Source: Adineta ricciae
Taxonomy: Eukaryota; Rotifera; Eurotatoria; Adinetida; Adinetidae
Length of the DNA stretch: 64,000 nt
Direction: 5' to 3'
Assembly: GCA_905250025.1 (NCBI GenBank)
Contig: CAJNOJ010000158.1
Span: 62,001-126,000 of the forward strand
Shown: positions 23,393 to 33,773 of the stretch, piece by piece
How the letters are laid out: each line of letters opens with the position of its first letter
Numbering within the stretch: the stretch's first letter is position 1
The notes under the pieces: generated by a model
Told to the model about the DNA's origin: nothing
Databases searched by the model: none
Seen by the model: only the letters and a program-made list of their open reading frames with translations
Position numbers and translations under genes: made by a program

Positions 23393-24013
23393 ATGTCTTC
23401 GAATCGTTTATCGACATTTGGTGAACGTCTACAATCGTTAAGTGATTCATTTTATTCAACAATTCTTCAGGATTCGAAACAGGAAAGTAAATTTCAAGTG
23501 AAAAACGCACAACAATTAGAGAATCTGACAAAGACTCATTCGACTGAACAGAATCATGATGATTTTACATTTGATCAATGTTCAATTAGCCATCTGACAT
23601 CAAACGATGATTTTAGTTTTACATTTCACTCCATTGAGCAGTCAAAATTACAAGGAAACAAATCTCGACAAAAACATCAAGTCAGAGAACTCAACTTGAA
23701 AGTTCAAACGGAATCTATTCTATTTATTTTAATTTAGATATCGCGAATAAAACATACGTCAACACCATATTCTACTCATGAAGATCGTTCAATTAAAAAG
23801 TCGGAAGACGAAACAGTCGTTGTCGAAGAAACTCATCGTCCATCATCATTATCTTCTCCTTCCAGTCAACCAATAATTATTGGTTATTATCCGGTTGTGA
23901 CGTATCAACCAGTTTGTGTTCCACCAGCCATTTATTTATCAAAAGAACAGATCCAGTCGCAAATAAATGACTATTCGACGCTAACAAAAGTCACTCCATT
24001 AAAGAAGCGTTAA
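23393..24013 (+). CDS. Two-exon gene of unknown function (copy A)
   Basis: Exons 23393-23680 and 23738-24013, 187 residues. I start at MSSNRLSTFGERLQSL because a 1-base indel between copies A and B sits just upstream, so earlier in-frame Met codons are not conserved. Exon 1 is polar and acidic with FDQCSISHLTSNDDFSFTFH. Exon 2 is basic at both ends, with a hydrophobic proline-tyrosine core (IIIGYYPVVTYQPVCVPPAI) and a KKR terminus. No signal peptide, membrane helix or known domain. The frame is open in both copies and most differences are conservative, so it is probably real. Confidence 0.6.
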
Positions 24014-25891
24014 TTTCCTTGTTAAATAATAGAAACCTTCTTCTCTTTGTGAATAAATAATAGTAATTATATATAAAGAAGCTGATTTGTCTCGAACAGA
24101 CGTTCCGATAGGCTCATTGAGTCAAAGACTTTCCCTCGTGTTTCATTTGATGGAAAATACAAATGAATAAAATATTGATTTAATCAGTTCTACTTCAAGC
24201 ATTATTTGTCTTCTCAGTCATCGTCATAATTCCTGATTACTTCTGAAAGCGGTAGAGGACTAGCTCCTAACTGATCAGCATCCTTGAGAAATGGAGAGAA
24301 AACGAGGTTTGATCAAATGCAGTATATGCGTTTTACAGCAGAGAATACAGAAGAGATCCTCGCCATCCAATAACGGTTTGGTGTGATGTTCCTGAGTTTC
24401 AACCTAGTCCAGATCATTCTATCTATTCGAGATTCCGTTGCTCTAATTGTTTTTATACATACTATATATTGATTTCACCTCGGATCAATTTTATCCCAGA
24501 CAATACAAACTATCGGTGTGATCACTCAAACATTTTTTTCTGTGCATTGAAGAGATATATACGTGTCTGATCGATGATAAAACGGATCACGCGTTTGATG
24601 TATGTCCACTACTCTTTGCTTAAACAACCTTCTTTTCGTGATTTACATATTTAGCATATGGCAATGGAGAATTGTCAAAAGAGAAGCTAAAAAGTTGTTA
24701 GAAGACTCTTGTTTGAAACGTATTGACGTGAACTACGCAAAAGGACGTTTAAGGATGAACCGATGCGTTTCTCATTAGATAAATAATTGAATTCATTGCT
24801 ATTATTATACTATTTTATCGAGTCCACAGTCATGTTCACCAAATTAACCTTCAAGGCGAGTTACAGAAGACTCAAACTCATTGCACACACTTTCCTACCT
24901 TGTCCTTACAGTAGTATATATTATTATTTATCTCTTAGTGAGCGGTCGTTTATGAAATATCATTGCTATTGATATCTAAGTATGGCAAAGCTTCACTCAG
25001 TCCAGATGTCCTTTTAGAATATCGTTATTTCAACTGCAGACGTACAAGCTGCAAGATAATATATTTCATTCAACTTGGATCTAGATAGAATTTTTCCCTC
25101 GACTGAAAGAAGGGTCATACAAAAAAAAATAGTTTGTCTGTGTCAGGGTCAAAGGTCAAAAAAACATTATTTTCGAAAATGCTCAAAATTTAACAAAATA
25201 TTGTTTGGAGTTCGTTAAAAGGTTAACCGAGCCTAATTTTTATATGCCAGGGAAAGAATCTCAGGTCTTAAACAGACGTTGGCCGCAGCAATAAATTGAC
25301 TAATATGATAAGATATTATGGATATGCATATGTACACATTAGATATTTTCTGGTCTGGAGAGAGGGTCATATGACGACAAATACTGTATATGGGGGTGTG
25401 CTTGTGTCAGAGTCAAAAGGCAACATTAATAGTGACTTCGCGAATAGAATTCGAAGATCGATGAAGCGAATCGATAACTGTGAGGGATTGTGAAATTGAC
25501 CAATCAGGTATCGCGGTTTTGAAAGCTGACAAATTGAATATCTAGCATGAATGAATCAGGAAACCAGTCATTCAATACGTTATATTATTTAGCTGTGTGA
25601 GTCTCCTTCCATAACCTCCTGTAAATGAACACCAGATGCTATCTAAAAAGTCTTTACGAAATGAGTGGAATAAAAAGAAAACCAGTGAAGAGCTAAGCCA
25701 CTCTGCCTCGGCGAGCAGTATCTAATTCTCTAAATGCTTGCAGTTATGGGTAAAGGTGGATTATTTTTTTCATTAAACTTGTTTTCGTGTCGTGGAATTC
25801 GTATTGTTAACTGAAAACTAACGTTATTGTGTATGTGAATATCATCTTCAATTTTTCGAAATAAAAAATGTTTCAAGAAATCATTTCACTA
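24014..25891. other. Degenerate tract with a small-gene remnant
   Basis: Non-coding. Around 24660-24770 and 25000-25080 are pieces (KKLLEDSCLKRIDVNY; YFNCRRTSCK) related to the small gene at 57819-58649. From about 25095 to 25890 the DNA has no counterpart in copy B and includes two loose copies of a GTCAAAGGTCAAA-like phrase. Confidence 0.45.
24640..25090 (+). pseudogene. Remnant of small LE(D/T)SCLKRI gene family
   Basis: Two exon-like pieces matching exon 2 and exon 4 of the better-preserved relative at 57819-58649, without an intact start or continuous frame. The same remnant occurs in copy B at about 56130-56570. Confidence 0.45.
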
Positions 25892-26100
25892 CCCAGGCCA
25901 ACAAATCCGATGCTGGATCCGACCATCCGAAAAAATCCGATCGGATTCCTGGAAACGAAATTGCATTGGAATCCGACTAGAAAAATCTCGTCGGTTGTTG
26001 CAAATTTTATGAGCGATCTGTTTAGCTATGTTCTATGATGACCCTTAGAAGATCTAGGAAATTCATGTTCCGGATCCGAGACCGTCGGAATCCAATGCGA
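25892..26100. mobile_element. CCCAGG-ended MITE, right end deleted
   Basis: Begins TA-CCCAGGCCAACAAATCC and then repeats GGATCCGA/AATCCGATCGG-type words. The left end and body match the complete element at 58098-58310. The right terminal inverted repeat is missing, and the sequence runs straight into flanking DNA (AATGCGATATTTATGC) that lies outside the element in copy B. Confidence 0.6.
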
Positions 26101-26500
26101 TATTTATGCAAACCCAGACACTGTCTTAAAGTACTTGTAAGTCAACTATTTTATCATACATATGATGAAGTCAAATCACTTTGAAGGGAAGCTTCGAGTC
26201 GTGTGCACAAAGATACGAATTACAAAAGATTCATATACATTGTCAGTATAGACGGATTTATTTTTCAATCAAATGAAATGAGAACTTTATTTTTCCTTCC
26301 TCATTACGATCGTACACTTTACCATACATGCATAGCTTGAATATGCGCCTCACAAATCTTGTATCAATAGGAATAACACGACAAAGATGCTCTCAGTTCA
26401 GGCGTTCTTTTGAAATAGCGTCATTTCAGCTACATACGTAGAAGCTGTGAAAGAAAATATCTGATTGAATTTCGATACAGAAAAAATACATTCGAAGTAA

Positions 26501-27742
26501 CATCTGGAAGCAACCGATCAATTTTGACAAGACGTATTGGACACTCTTTCACCGCCAGGTAGCTCCTCGAATTACATCTATCGAGTGCGAAAAGCGCGTG
26601 GTCCAAAACGTAAACAAGTTCAAATATCTCGGTACGTTTCTGGATACAAAATTATCTTTCAATATGCATATCGGTTTCATCAAGTCGAAAATCCACTCAA
26701 ATCTCAACATCTTTAAACGTTTGGCTTATAGTCGGATGTTAAATGAAAAATCGAAATATCGTCTCTTCAACGCCTTCATCAGACCACATCTACATTCGCT
26801 GCTTAATTTCTACTCGATTCTGACGCCGACCAAACAGGAGTCGCTCGAAGGGTTCAATTGAAAAATCTATCGATCCATTCATCTGTGGTTTGACGCCAAA
26901 AACGTTGAAATAGAAAATCTTCCAAAATATCAATCGCTGTCTACCCAGGTTATTATGGCACGGTCGATTCCGGCTGGTTAGGTTCGCTTTCCGACCATTT
27001 CCTTGGCGCCGGATTCCGGCCGGAAGTTCAAACGTAGGCTCCAGTGATTTCCCGACCGTTTCCTGCAAACCTCGAGCTGGAAACAGTCAGAAACTGATTG
27101 GATATTTCCTGTGCAATTCCGGTCGAAATCCGGCGGCAAGGAACCTGCCGAAACTTGCTGGAATCGGCGAAAACTGTGCCGGAATCGAGAAGAGCTGTAC
27201 CGGAACCGACTCAGATTTCAACGGATCCAGTCGCCGGAATGATCGACCTGGGTAATTTAGCTAACAAGCATTGGGCCAACTTAGTGGTAAACATCATACA
27301 TACAAATCCCAGTGTAATCGAAGATTTCTTGCAGCACAAGCTAGCGCTACTATGCATGAAGGAAATTATGAACAATCCAAAGTTAATAAATGAGAGACGT
27401 AAAATCTTCAACAAAGGTAGACCTGGTAAAAACATCCGCAAGTTGGTGTCCGAAAGCCGCCTATCGTTATTGGATCATACCCTCTGTTTCAATCAATGAA
27501 GATCAATTACTCTGTTCGCATCATGTTGGGCTTCTGTAGAAATTATCCTTTCTCTCGCTCGCTTGCTTCTCTTCTTCTCTGCTTTTGTCTCTGTATGCTG
27601 TTGATACCAGTTTTTCATAGCGACTGTCTTCTAAATTCTACTAGGTTTTGTTTTCATGCAACAGGAGCGAAGTTCACTCATAGCCATTAAGTGTGTGAAG
27701 GACTGGTTAGTTCTCGGCACTTAGAATAAAATGCTATATGAA
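26501..27742 (+). mobile_element. 5'-truncated LINE (non-LTR retrotransposon) insertion
   Basis: About 1.24 kb flanked by a perfect 20-bp direct repeat (26481-26500 and 27743-27762, core TACATTCGAAGTAA). Copy B has the empty site at about 58655-58674. The 5' part encodes the end of a reverse transcriptase (NVNKFKYLGTFLDTKLSFNM...IHSNLNIFKRLAYSRM). After an inserted MITE, the frame resumes with an ORF2-type C-terminus (LANKHWANL...LVSESRLSLLDHT). The 3' end carries AATAAA at 27725 and a short A run. Strand is taken from the RT frame. Inactive: 5'-truncated and interrupted. Confidence 0.85.
26944..27252. mobile_element. MITE nested in the LINE
   Basis: A 309-bp, GC-richer segment with inverted ends CCCAGGT...ACCTGGG, flanked on both sides by TA. 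It interrupts the LINE reading frame, which continues on both sides. Inside the ends, ATTCCGGC words also recur in inverted order. There is no coding capacity, so it would need a transposase supplied in trans. Confidence 0.7.
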
Positions 27743-28269
27743 AAAAAATACATTCGAAGTAATTCCGTACACATTAAATGAAAATGTCATTGTTTGCTGT
27801 TTTTCTTTGTAGAACCACTGCCACTGCAGAATCGATCAAGCGAAAACACATCTCAATAGTTTGACTTCTTGTTTTATTTTACATTAGTTCGTTAAAAGTT
27901 TTTGGTGATACTTTTTTCTGATTTGTTTCGAAAAAAAGTAAAATAGATTACCATTTGAATCATTCTTTGTGGAAAAAAAGCTACTCAAAAGACAAAATAA
28001 CATCTGTCAGTACTAATTTGCTACGTGAGAACTGTTTCGAAAGGGAGGAATTCTTCGCCACACGCAATTTACAAATTCAGATCTCCAAGAAACAGTCCGA
28101 CTCTGCACGAAAAATACATTAAACCATAAACAAATATATCTAACAATCGATGGATTTCAATGCGTCTATTCACGAGAAAGCATAGATCGTTTATTTCTCA
28201 TATTTTATTTGAAAACAAAATAGAAAAAAAAACAATAAACTATTGATTTACTGTTCCACTCACTCAATC

Positions 28270-30007
28270 CTAGTTGATCATTTGTCTTCTCAGTCGTCGT
28301 TGTCGCTCTTCAGAACCATTCGATGGTTCGCCAGATATGTTGGAGAAATGAATATTCTACAACAAGGAAATCATTTGAGAGAAGAATGGACAAAGACGAG
28401 GAAACCTACCGCATTCTGTTGAACAAGTTTCAGTTGTTTACTTTGATCGTCGCTGAACATACAAATGGCCACTCCTTGTCTTCCAGCTCTTCCGGTTCGA
28501 CCCGATCGATGAACATACGATTCCCAATCCTATTGAAATTGCACATGTTTTTTTTCGAATGATCATCAATAAAATAAGTTCAAACCTGTGGTGGTGATGT
28601 GAGAATAACTAAATCAACTTGTGGAATATCTAAACCACGTGCTGCTACATCCGTAGTTATCAATACCCGAATCTGACCTTGTCGAAAACTCTACAACAGC
28701 ACGAAGAATTATATTAAACAATTCATTAATAGCTTTACTTGTAACACTTGTTCTCGTCTTCTTTGTGAAAGATCACCATGAAGAACATCGGCAGATATTG
28801 ATCTCATCGCGTCTGATTGTGCTAGTTGATCGCATTCGCGTTTGGTTTGACAAAATACGATCGCTTGACTTTGACCAATGTCTTTCGAATACTTTTCCAA
28901 TAATTTCAAGACAGTTGCCGGTCTTCCCGAGAGATTATTCAATCGATACGATAAATGTTGAACATTCATTGCAGTCTTCTGTTGTTCATCACCAATGAGA
29001 TTGATAAATGATTTGTTTGTCGGTGACATATAGCGTGCCACACTCTTTTTCAACCATAACGGTATGGTTGCAGAAAAGACAATCATTTGTGACCGAGGAA
29101 TACTTCGAATAATATAATCAACATCGTGCTAAAGCGAAAGAAAGTTCGTTTTCGTAGAAAACAAAAACAGACAAGTTGTTTACTTGAAATCCCATATCGA
29201 GCATTCGATCAACTTCATCCAGAACTACGATTTCACATTGTTGAAGGTTCAATTTCTTTTGATTGAGAAAATCTTTGATTCGTCCAGGAGTTCCGACAAC
29301 GACATCTGAGCCTCGCTGTAATGACAGTTCTTGTTTTGAATATTCTTTTCCACCATAGAGTGTGGAAATTGAAAGAAGACGAGATTTGATCGAAAGGAAA
29401 TCATTCGTCACTTGTTTAGCAAGTTCACGTGTTGGTTCCAAAACTAAACAACGAGGAAAACGACCTCGCTCTCTGGATATTTCACGCTGAAGTCGTTCAA
29501 CGATTGGAAGACTAAATGCCAATGTTTTTCCTGTCCCAGTACCTTTTCAATCGAGAAACAAGATATTGTCGAGAGGAAACAATCAATAAAAACTCACGTG
29601 CTTGAACAATACAGTCCTTTCCAGATATGATATCGTTATATGAACGAGATTGAACCGGAAATAAGTATCGAACATTGCGATCTAAAAGCGAATTCGATTT
29701 TGAAGAGGCACAATTCTGCAATCATTGGAAGAGAGAACCTTGTAATCGTTGTTGTGTTTGAGCACTGATATCGAACTGTTGAAACGCTCCTAATTCTTGT
29801 TCATTCTCATTCGATTGTGATTGATCAACATCCTTGGATGCTCTTGCAATATTCACTCCACTTTGATACCGAACTAAACAAGTACCTAAATACGATAAAT
29901 GAGCTTAGAGGGAAAACAGATTGAATATTAGACTGACTTTGAATAAGTAATTGCTTAGTATTGAATCCAACGAATAAATGACGAATCGTGAGTGAAGAGG
30001 TAAACAT
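28270..30007 (-). CDS. DEAD-box RNA helicase, DDX21/DDX50-like, probably mitochondrial
   Basis: Multi-exon, minus strand, starting at 30007. The N-terminus ([20 protein letters not shown]...[14 protein letters not shown]) is basic, Ser/Thr-rich and free of acidic residues, like a mitochondrial presequence. Then come the Q-motif region (RYLFPVQ), motif I ARTGTGKT across an intron, PTRELA, TPGR and motif II DEVD. After these come SAT, the DDX21-type stretch [25 protein letters not shown] and [11 protein letters not shown]. The stop is at 28270. ATP-dependent RNA unwinding is expected. It lacks the long lysine-rich N-terminus and GUCT domain of nucleolar DDX21. One anomaly is an in-frame TGA at 29722-29724, between the presequence and the helicase core. 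A decayed fragment lies in copy B. Confidence 0.8.
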
Positions 30008-30353
30008 TGATCAACTATCTTCGATGTGAATTTCAAAATGTAAAACTAGAAAACTGCACTGAACTCGATCAGTCTATATTTTACCAACGATGTAGGAAAC
30101 GAATGAGAAGAAATTCGTTCAAAAGATGTCGCCACTCTTCAAACTATTGAGTTGACGGTGTGTTCTCTATTACAGAAAAATCAATATTGGATTCAATATG
30201 TTGCTCCAAATGACACGCAGTCCTAGAGAATAGAAAATTTCCGACGTTTCTTTTTTTTTCTCTCACTATTGACAATTGTATAGCTAATATTGACGTTCAC
30301 GTTCTAGTTGCTGCTGCCATTCCACAGAAAACAAGAACTTTACTGATATTAGA

Positions 30354-30823
30354 ATGGGTCAATTGGAAGTGACTGTTGTTGAAGGACGCAATTTCAAACA
30401 AAAAGACACATTTAGTGCAAATGACGCGTATGTGAAAATTTATTTAGATGAAAAAACCCCAAAAGAGAAGACGAAGGCAAAATTGAATTCAAATAATCCA
30501 ACATGGAATCAATCGTTCTTTTTGTATGACCATTTTCGTGAGGTTGTTCTCTTCTGACAGTTCCTTTTTAGTAATCATCTCTACGGACAAGATACTCTTC
30601 ATCTTGATATTTACGACAAAGATGCAATTAAAGACGAAAAAATAGGTTCAGTTCACATTGATTTACATCAATTGTATCTGAAAGGTTTTCCTCATATCCT
30701 CGTTTAGAAGCATTATTTATCTTGCTAATTTTCTTTGTAGGTCATATTGACGATTGGTTCGATATTCTAGACACGCAAGGACAAATTCGTCTTATACTTC
30801 ATTATGAGAGACTTCAAATCTAA
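30354..30823 (+). CDS. Small C2-domain protein, three exons
   Basis: Exons 30354-30523, 30572-30684 and 30741-30823 give 121 residues with consistent phases. A single C2 domain fills the protein: LEVTVVEGRNFKQKDTFSAN, DAYVKIYLDE, NNPTWNQSF, LHLDIYDKDAIKDEKIGSV and DWFDILDTQGQIRLIL. Acidic loop residues (N/D-AY, DKDAIKDE) support calcium-dependent membrane binding. Unlike the tandem C2 genes at 8063-9459 it has introns and no C-terminal helix, so it is a distinct lineage. ADAT1 starts 118 bp downstream on the same strand. Confidence 0.85.
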
Positions 30824-30941
30824 AGAAGTTTGAAATAAAAACGATTGATTAACTGAGACATCTATTTCACTACTTCGGATTCGCTGAAAGGATTTAACAA
30901 ATACTAATTGTGTTCATAGAAGATGATAAAAGTAAAAGAAA

Positions 30942-32027
30942 ATGAAACGAGTATTGGAAATTGATGAAGAAGATAAAAACGAGTTAGCTGAACGAATTGC
31001 TTCAGCTAGTCACCATCGATTTAATCTGTTATCATCACGCGGAAAACCGTCTTCGAATGAATGGACACATTTAGCTGCATTTGTTGCTGTTGATGAGAAC
31101 GATCACATCGATGTCATCTCATTAGGTACAGGAACCAAATGTTTAGGTGGTGAGAAGAATGAACGAGGTACACAAGGATGTTTATTGCACGATAGCCATG
31201 CCGAAGTTATCGCACGAAGATCATTGTTAAGATTATTCTACGATGAAATCATTCGTGGAACTAATTCTACTCTTGTAAAACAAGAGGAAGACAAGAAATT
31301 TGTATGGAATGAATCTCTTCGACTTTATTTGTTTGTCTCATATCCACCATGTGGAGCAGCCGCATACTTATCTGATCCAGTCAAACGTCCAAAGTTTGAA
31401 CATAAATCGTTGAATTTGTCGAATGAGCAAGAACAACTTTATCTCAAACCAGGCAAAGGTTATCAAACAACAAGTCTTTCGTGTACAAATAAGATCAACC
31501 GATGGATTTATCAGGGACTCGAAGGATCTCTTCTCAATCAATTCATCATCTCACCAGTCAAATTATCTGGTTTAGTCATTCAAACCACTGTAGACTTGTC
31601 TTCTGTTTTCAAAGATACGCTGATGATATCAGTGAAGAATTCGTTTGAATGTGGTCCATCGTCCGAACGAACTCGTCCGTGTGCTATGTCGATGGCTTGG
31701 TGGAAAGGTCTCGATGTCTCCACTCCTGTAGTTACAGTCGATGGATATCCATTGGGTCAAGTGAAAAGGCTACGACATCGACAAGAATATGCTAGTCCAA
31801 TTGCCAAATGTTCGCTATTTAAATTGTACCTTGAACTGAAGGAGAATTTATCATCGTCATCATCATCAGTGACGACATATGCACAAGCAAAAGCATTCTC
31901 GTCGAATTCACTGAGAGATCAGTTTATGACAAAACATCCAGGATGGCTACAAACCGATTCAGATGTATTTTATTCATTTACCATCAATTCTTCGTCTTCA
32001 TCAAAACGAGATAAGGACGAAGAGTAA
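30942..32027 (+). CDS. ADAT1: tRNA-specific adenosine deaminase 1
   Basis: Intronless, 361 residues. It contains the adenosine deaminase/editase domain: ISLGTGTKCL, HDSHAEVIARR with catalytic H86 and E88, SYPPCGAA with zinc ligand C137, and SLSCTNKINRW with C181. ADAT1 converts adenosine 37 of eukaryotic tRNA-Ala to inosine. The length is shorter than vertebrate ADAT1 but all catalytic elements are present, and there is no dsRNA-binding domain, which separates it from ADARs. An AATAAA-like signal (aaaataaaac) lies about 20 bp after the stop. Confidence 0.92.
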   Translation: MKRVLEIDEEDKNELAERIASASHHRFNLLSSRGKPSSNEWTHLAAFVAVDENDHIDVISLGTGTKCLGGEKNERGTQGCLLHDSHAEVIARRSLLRLFYDEIIRGTNSTLVKQEEDKKFVWNESLRLYLFVSYPPCGAAAYLSDPVKRPKFEHKSLNLSNEQEQLYLKPGKGYQTTSLSCTNKINRWIYQGLEGSLLNQFIISPVKLSGLVIQTTVDLSSVFKDTLMISVKNSFECGPSSERTRPCAMSMAWWKGLDVSTPVVTVDGYPLGQVKRLRHRQEYASPIAKCSLFKLYLELKENLSSSSSSVTTYAQAKAFSSNSLRDQFMTKHPGWLQTDSDVFYSFTINSSSSSKRDKDEE

Positions 32028-32772
32028 CATTTGTGTGATTTGTGTTAAAATAAAACAAAACGGTTTTCACTCAGGAATCTATCAACTTATACGAATCGTA
32101 GATACTTTTCGAAAAGTAAAGCTCTTCTGAGTCGTTTTATTATAAATACGAGAACGGCGTGACTGTTGTTGAAGACCGAAATTTGATTAAAAGCGTACAC
32201 AACAATATCAATCGAAAGCATTACAAATTTGTAACAGTTCAATAGGGAGCCATTCAAAAGTTTTGTGAAGTCAGATTGGTTCATGTCACAGATAAGCCTG
32301 TGTTTAATTGATCGTCTTACTTGAAATGCTCTCTTAGTCTGAAGTGTGTCAATAAATTCCATTCTGACGAACATCGTTTTTTTGTTCTGTTATATTGATC
32401 CGATTAAAATAGTTGTCGACTGAATCGAAGAAAAACGTAGACTATTCAACCGTGTTGAGCGTTTATTGGGTCATTTAGGCAACAAAGTTTGAAATATTTT
32501 TTTCTGAATACTATGAGCGACCCTTAAAACGTATTACTATCAATTAAAACTTTTGCTCGATAAGAAAAACGACACACAAAAGTAAAGTTTTCGAATTGGT
32601 TAACAAGAGAAAAAAAACAATGACATCATACAATCTTTTATCTAGAAGTTTCGTCATGTGCGATGATAGTTGACTTCTAAAATATAGATATCATTATCAG
32701 TAACTAATAAATATCACAGTTTTTTCGCTTTCTCTGCTCATTTCTCAACATCATTCTCGACAAAAAATAACA
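32028..32772. other. Intergenic
   Basis: Contains the ADAT1 polyadenylation region and presumably the promoter of the cysteine-rich membrane protein. No other feature seen; the minus-strand frame at 32087-32374 has no recognisable content. Confidence 0.5.
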
Positions 32773-33342
32773 ATGATGAAAATCTTCTTCGCCGTTTTCA
32801 TAACTATTCTCCTACCAGTGATGAGTGATGCTCGTTGTAGCTATGGTTGCTCCTGTTCCGATGATAGTCCATGTGAATATTACTGCGAAAATAATATGTG
32901 TCAAAGTGCAACTTCACTAGGGCAAAGATGCTCAAGCTATTATTTTCATCCTCGACAATGTGGAATCGTTTCATATTGCGATCCCGATTCAGGCTATACT
33001 TGTCAATTACAAAAGAATTATGGTGCATCTTGTACATACGATTATTCATGTTTGTCTGGCAATTGTGATTTTTCATCAAAGACATGTCAATCTAAATCAT
33101 TCAATTTTTTATATCCAATTGTTATACCGGCTGTAGCAGTCCTTTTTATTATCATAATCATTATTATTTCGGTTAGCATACGTCGACAAAGAATGCGGGC
33201 ATTAGCACTTTATCGAGCTCCCTATGTGGTTCTACCAGCAGGTACTCCATATTCCTATCAAAATCCTTATATGGTTGCAGAAGTTCCACCGCCAGCTTAT
33301 CCAGGTGCTACACCAGCACCAAAACCGTATCAAAGTGCATAG
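32773..33342 (+). CDS. Cysteine-rich type I membrane protein with PPxY tail
   Basis: Intronless, 189 residues. Signal peptide MKIFFAVFITILLPVMSDA. The ectodomain of about 90 residues has roughly 18 cysteines in patterns such as CSYGCSCSDD, CEYYCENNMC, CSYDYSC-like pairs and GNCDFSSKTC. A membrane helix follows (FLYPIVIPAVAVLFIIIIII). The basic, then Pro/Tyr-rich cytoplasmic tail contains PPPAY, a PPxY WW-domain ligand. This layout recalls LITAF/Shisa-type adaptor membrane proteins, but I do not recognise the exact family. Trafficking through a WW-domain ubiquitin ligase is inference. Confidence 0.75.
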   Translation: MMKIFFAVFITILLPVMSDARCSYGCSCSDDSPCEYYCENNMCQSATSLGQRCSSYYFHPRQCGIVSYCDPDSGYTCQLQKNYGASCTYDYSCLSGNCDFSSKTCQSKSFNFLYPIVIPAVAVLFIIIIIIISVSIRRQRMRALALYRAPYVVLPAGTPYSYQNPYMVAEVPPPAYPGATPAPKPYQSA

Positions 33343-33773
33343 GACTGAATTTTGATGTGTTGAAAGAACAATAAAATTGCATAGATATATACGACTTTGT
33401 CTAAAACCCCGTCATACTTTTTCAGATCCCTGGAGTTTGATAGTTTTCTTTTCAATTAAACTGTATGAAACAACCACGAAATTTCGCTTAACTCGAATAA
33501 TTGGAAATTCCGTGATGAAATACGAATTTCGAATCGGACTTGCATGCAATATCCTGTCTATTAAAATATAGCACGCGGACATTGATTCATAATTGATGTC
33601 TTCATAAAGAAAAGAGCCAAATTGATAGATCATCAGCTCTGTTTGGTTAGACCTCAGCGAAGTGTGGGTATTCTATTGGGAATACTTTTTCTCGGGAGAA
33701 GAAAATAAAAACGTTTATTACAATTCAGAAAACAGGATTTTAAATGCTAATAAAACCTAGGAAAATCGACGTA

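Larger units (their letters stand above)
12981..28354 (+). repeat. Segmental copy A of a 15-kb block (partner 43676-59249)
   Basis: From the words TAAGAATGAAGGCAG at 12981 to AAATGAATA ending at 28354, the DNA matches 43676-59249 in the same order and orientation for Kelch, GH35 pseudogene, GPCR, SGNH pseudogene, second GPCR and the two-exon gene. By eye, exon stretches differ at a few positions per 60 bases, and non-coding stretches carry indels up to about 300 bp. Beyond about 25095 the two copies are rearranged. The divergence is compatible with homologous chromosome copies or with a segmental duplication. Confidence 0.9.

Noticed and set aside
26598-27499. RT fragment as a functional gene
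   Set aside because: It lacks the catalytic RT part, is interrupted by a MITE, and has target duplications marking it as a dead truncated insertion.
16442-29724. UGA read as tryptophan (altered code)
   Set aside because: Intact genes here use TGA as their terminator (for example the GPCR at 49607-50567), TAG also replaces Trp in copy B, and pseudogenes also carry indels. Nonsense mutation is simpler.
32087-32374. Minus-strand 95-codon frame after ADAT1
   Set aside because: No recognisable motif, signal or splice context; lies in the 3' flank.
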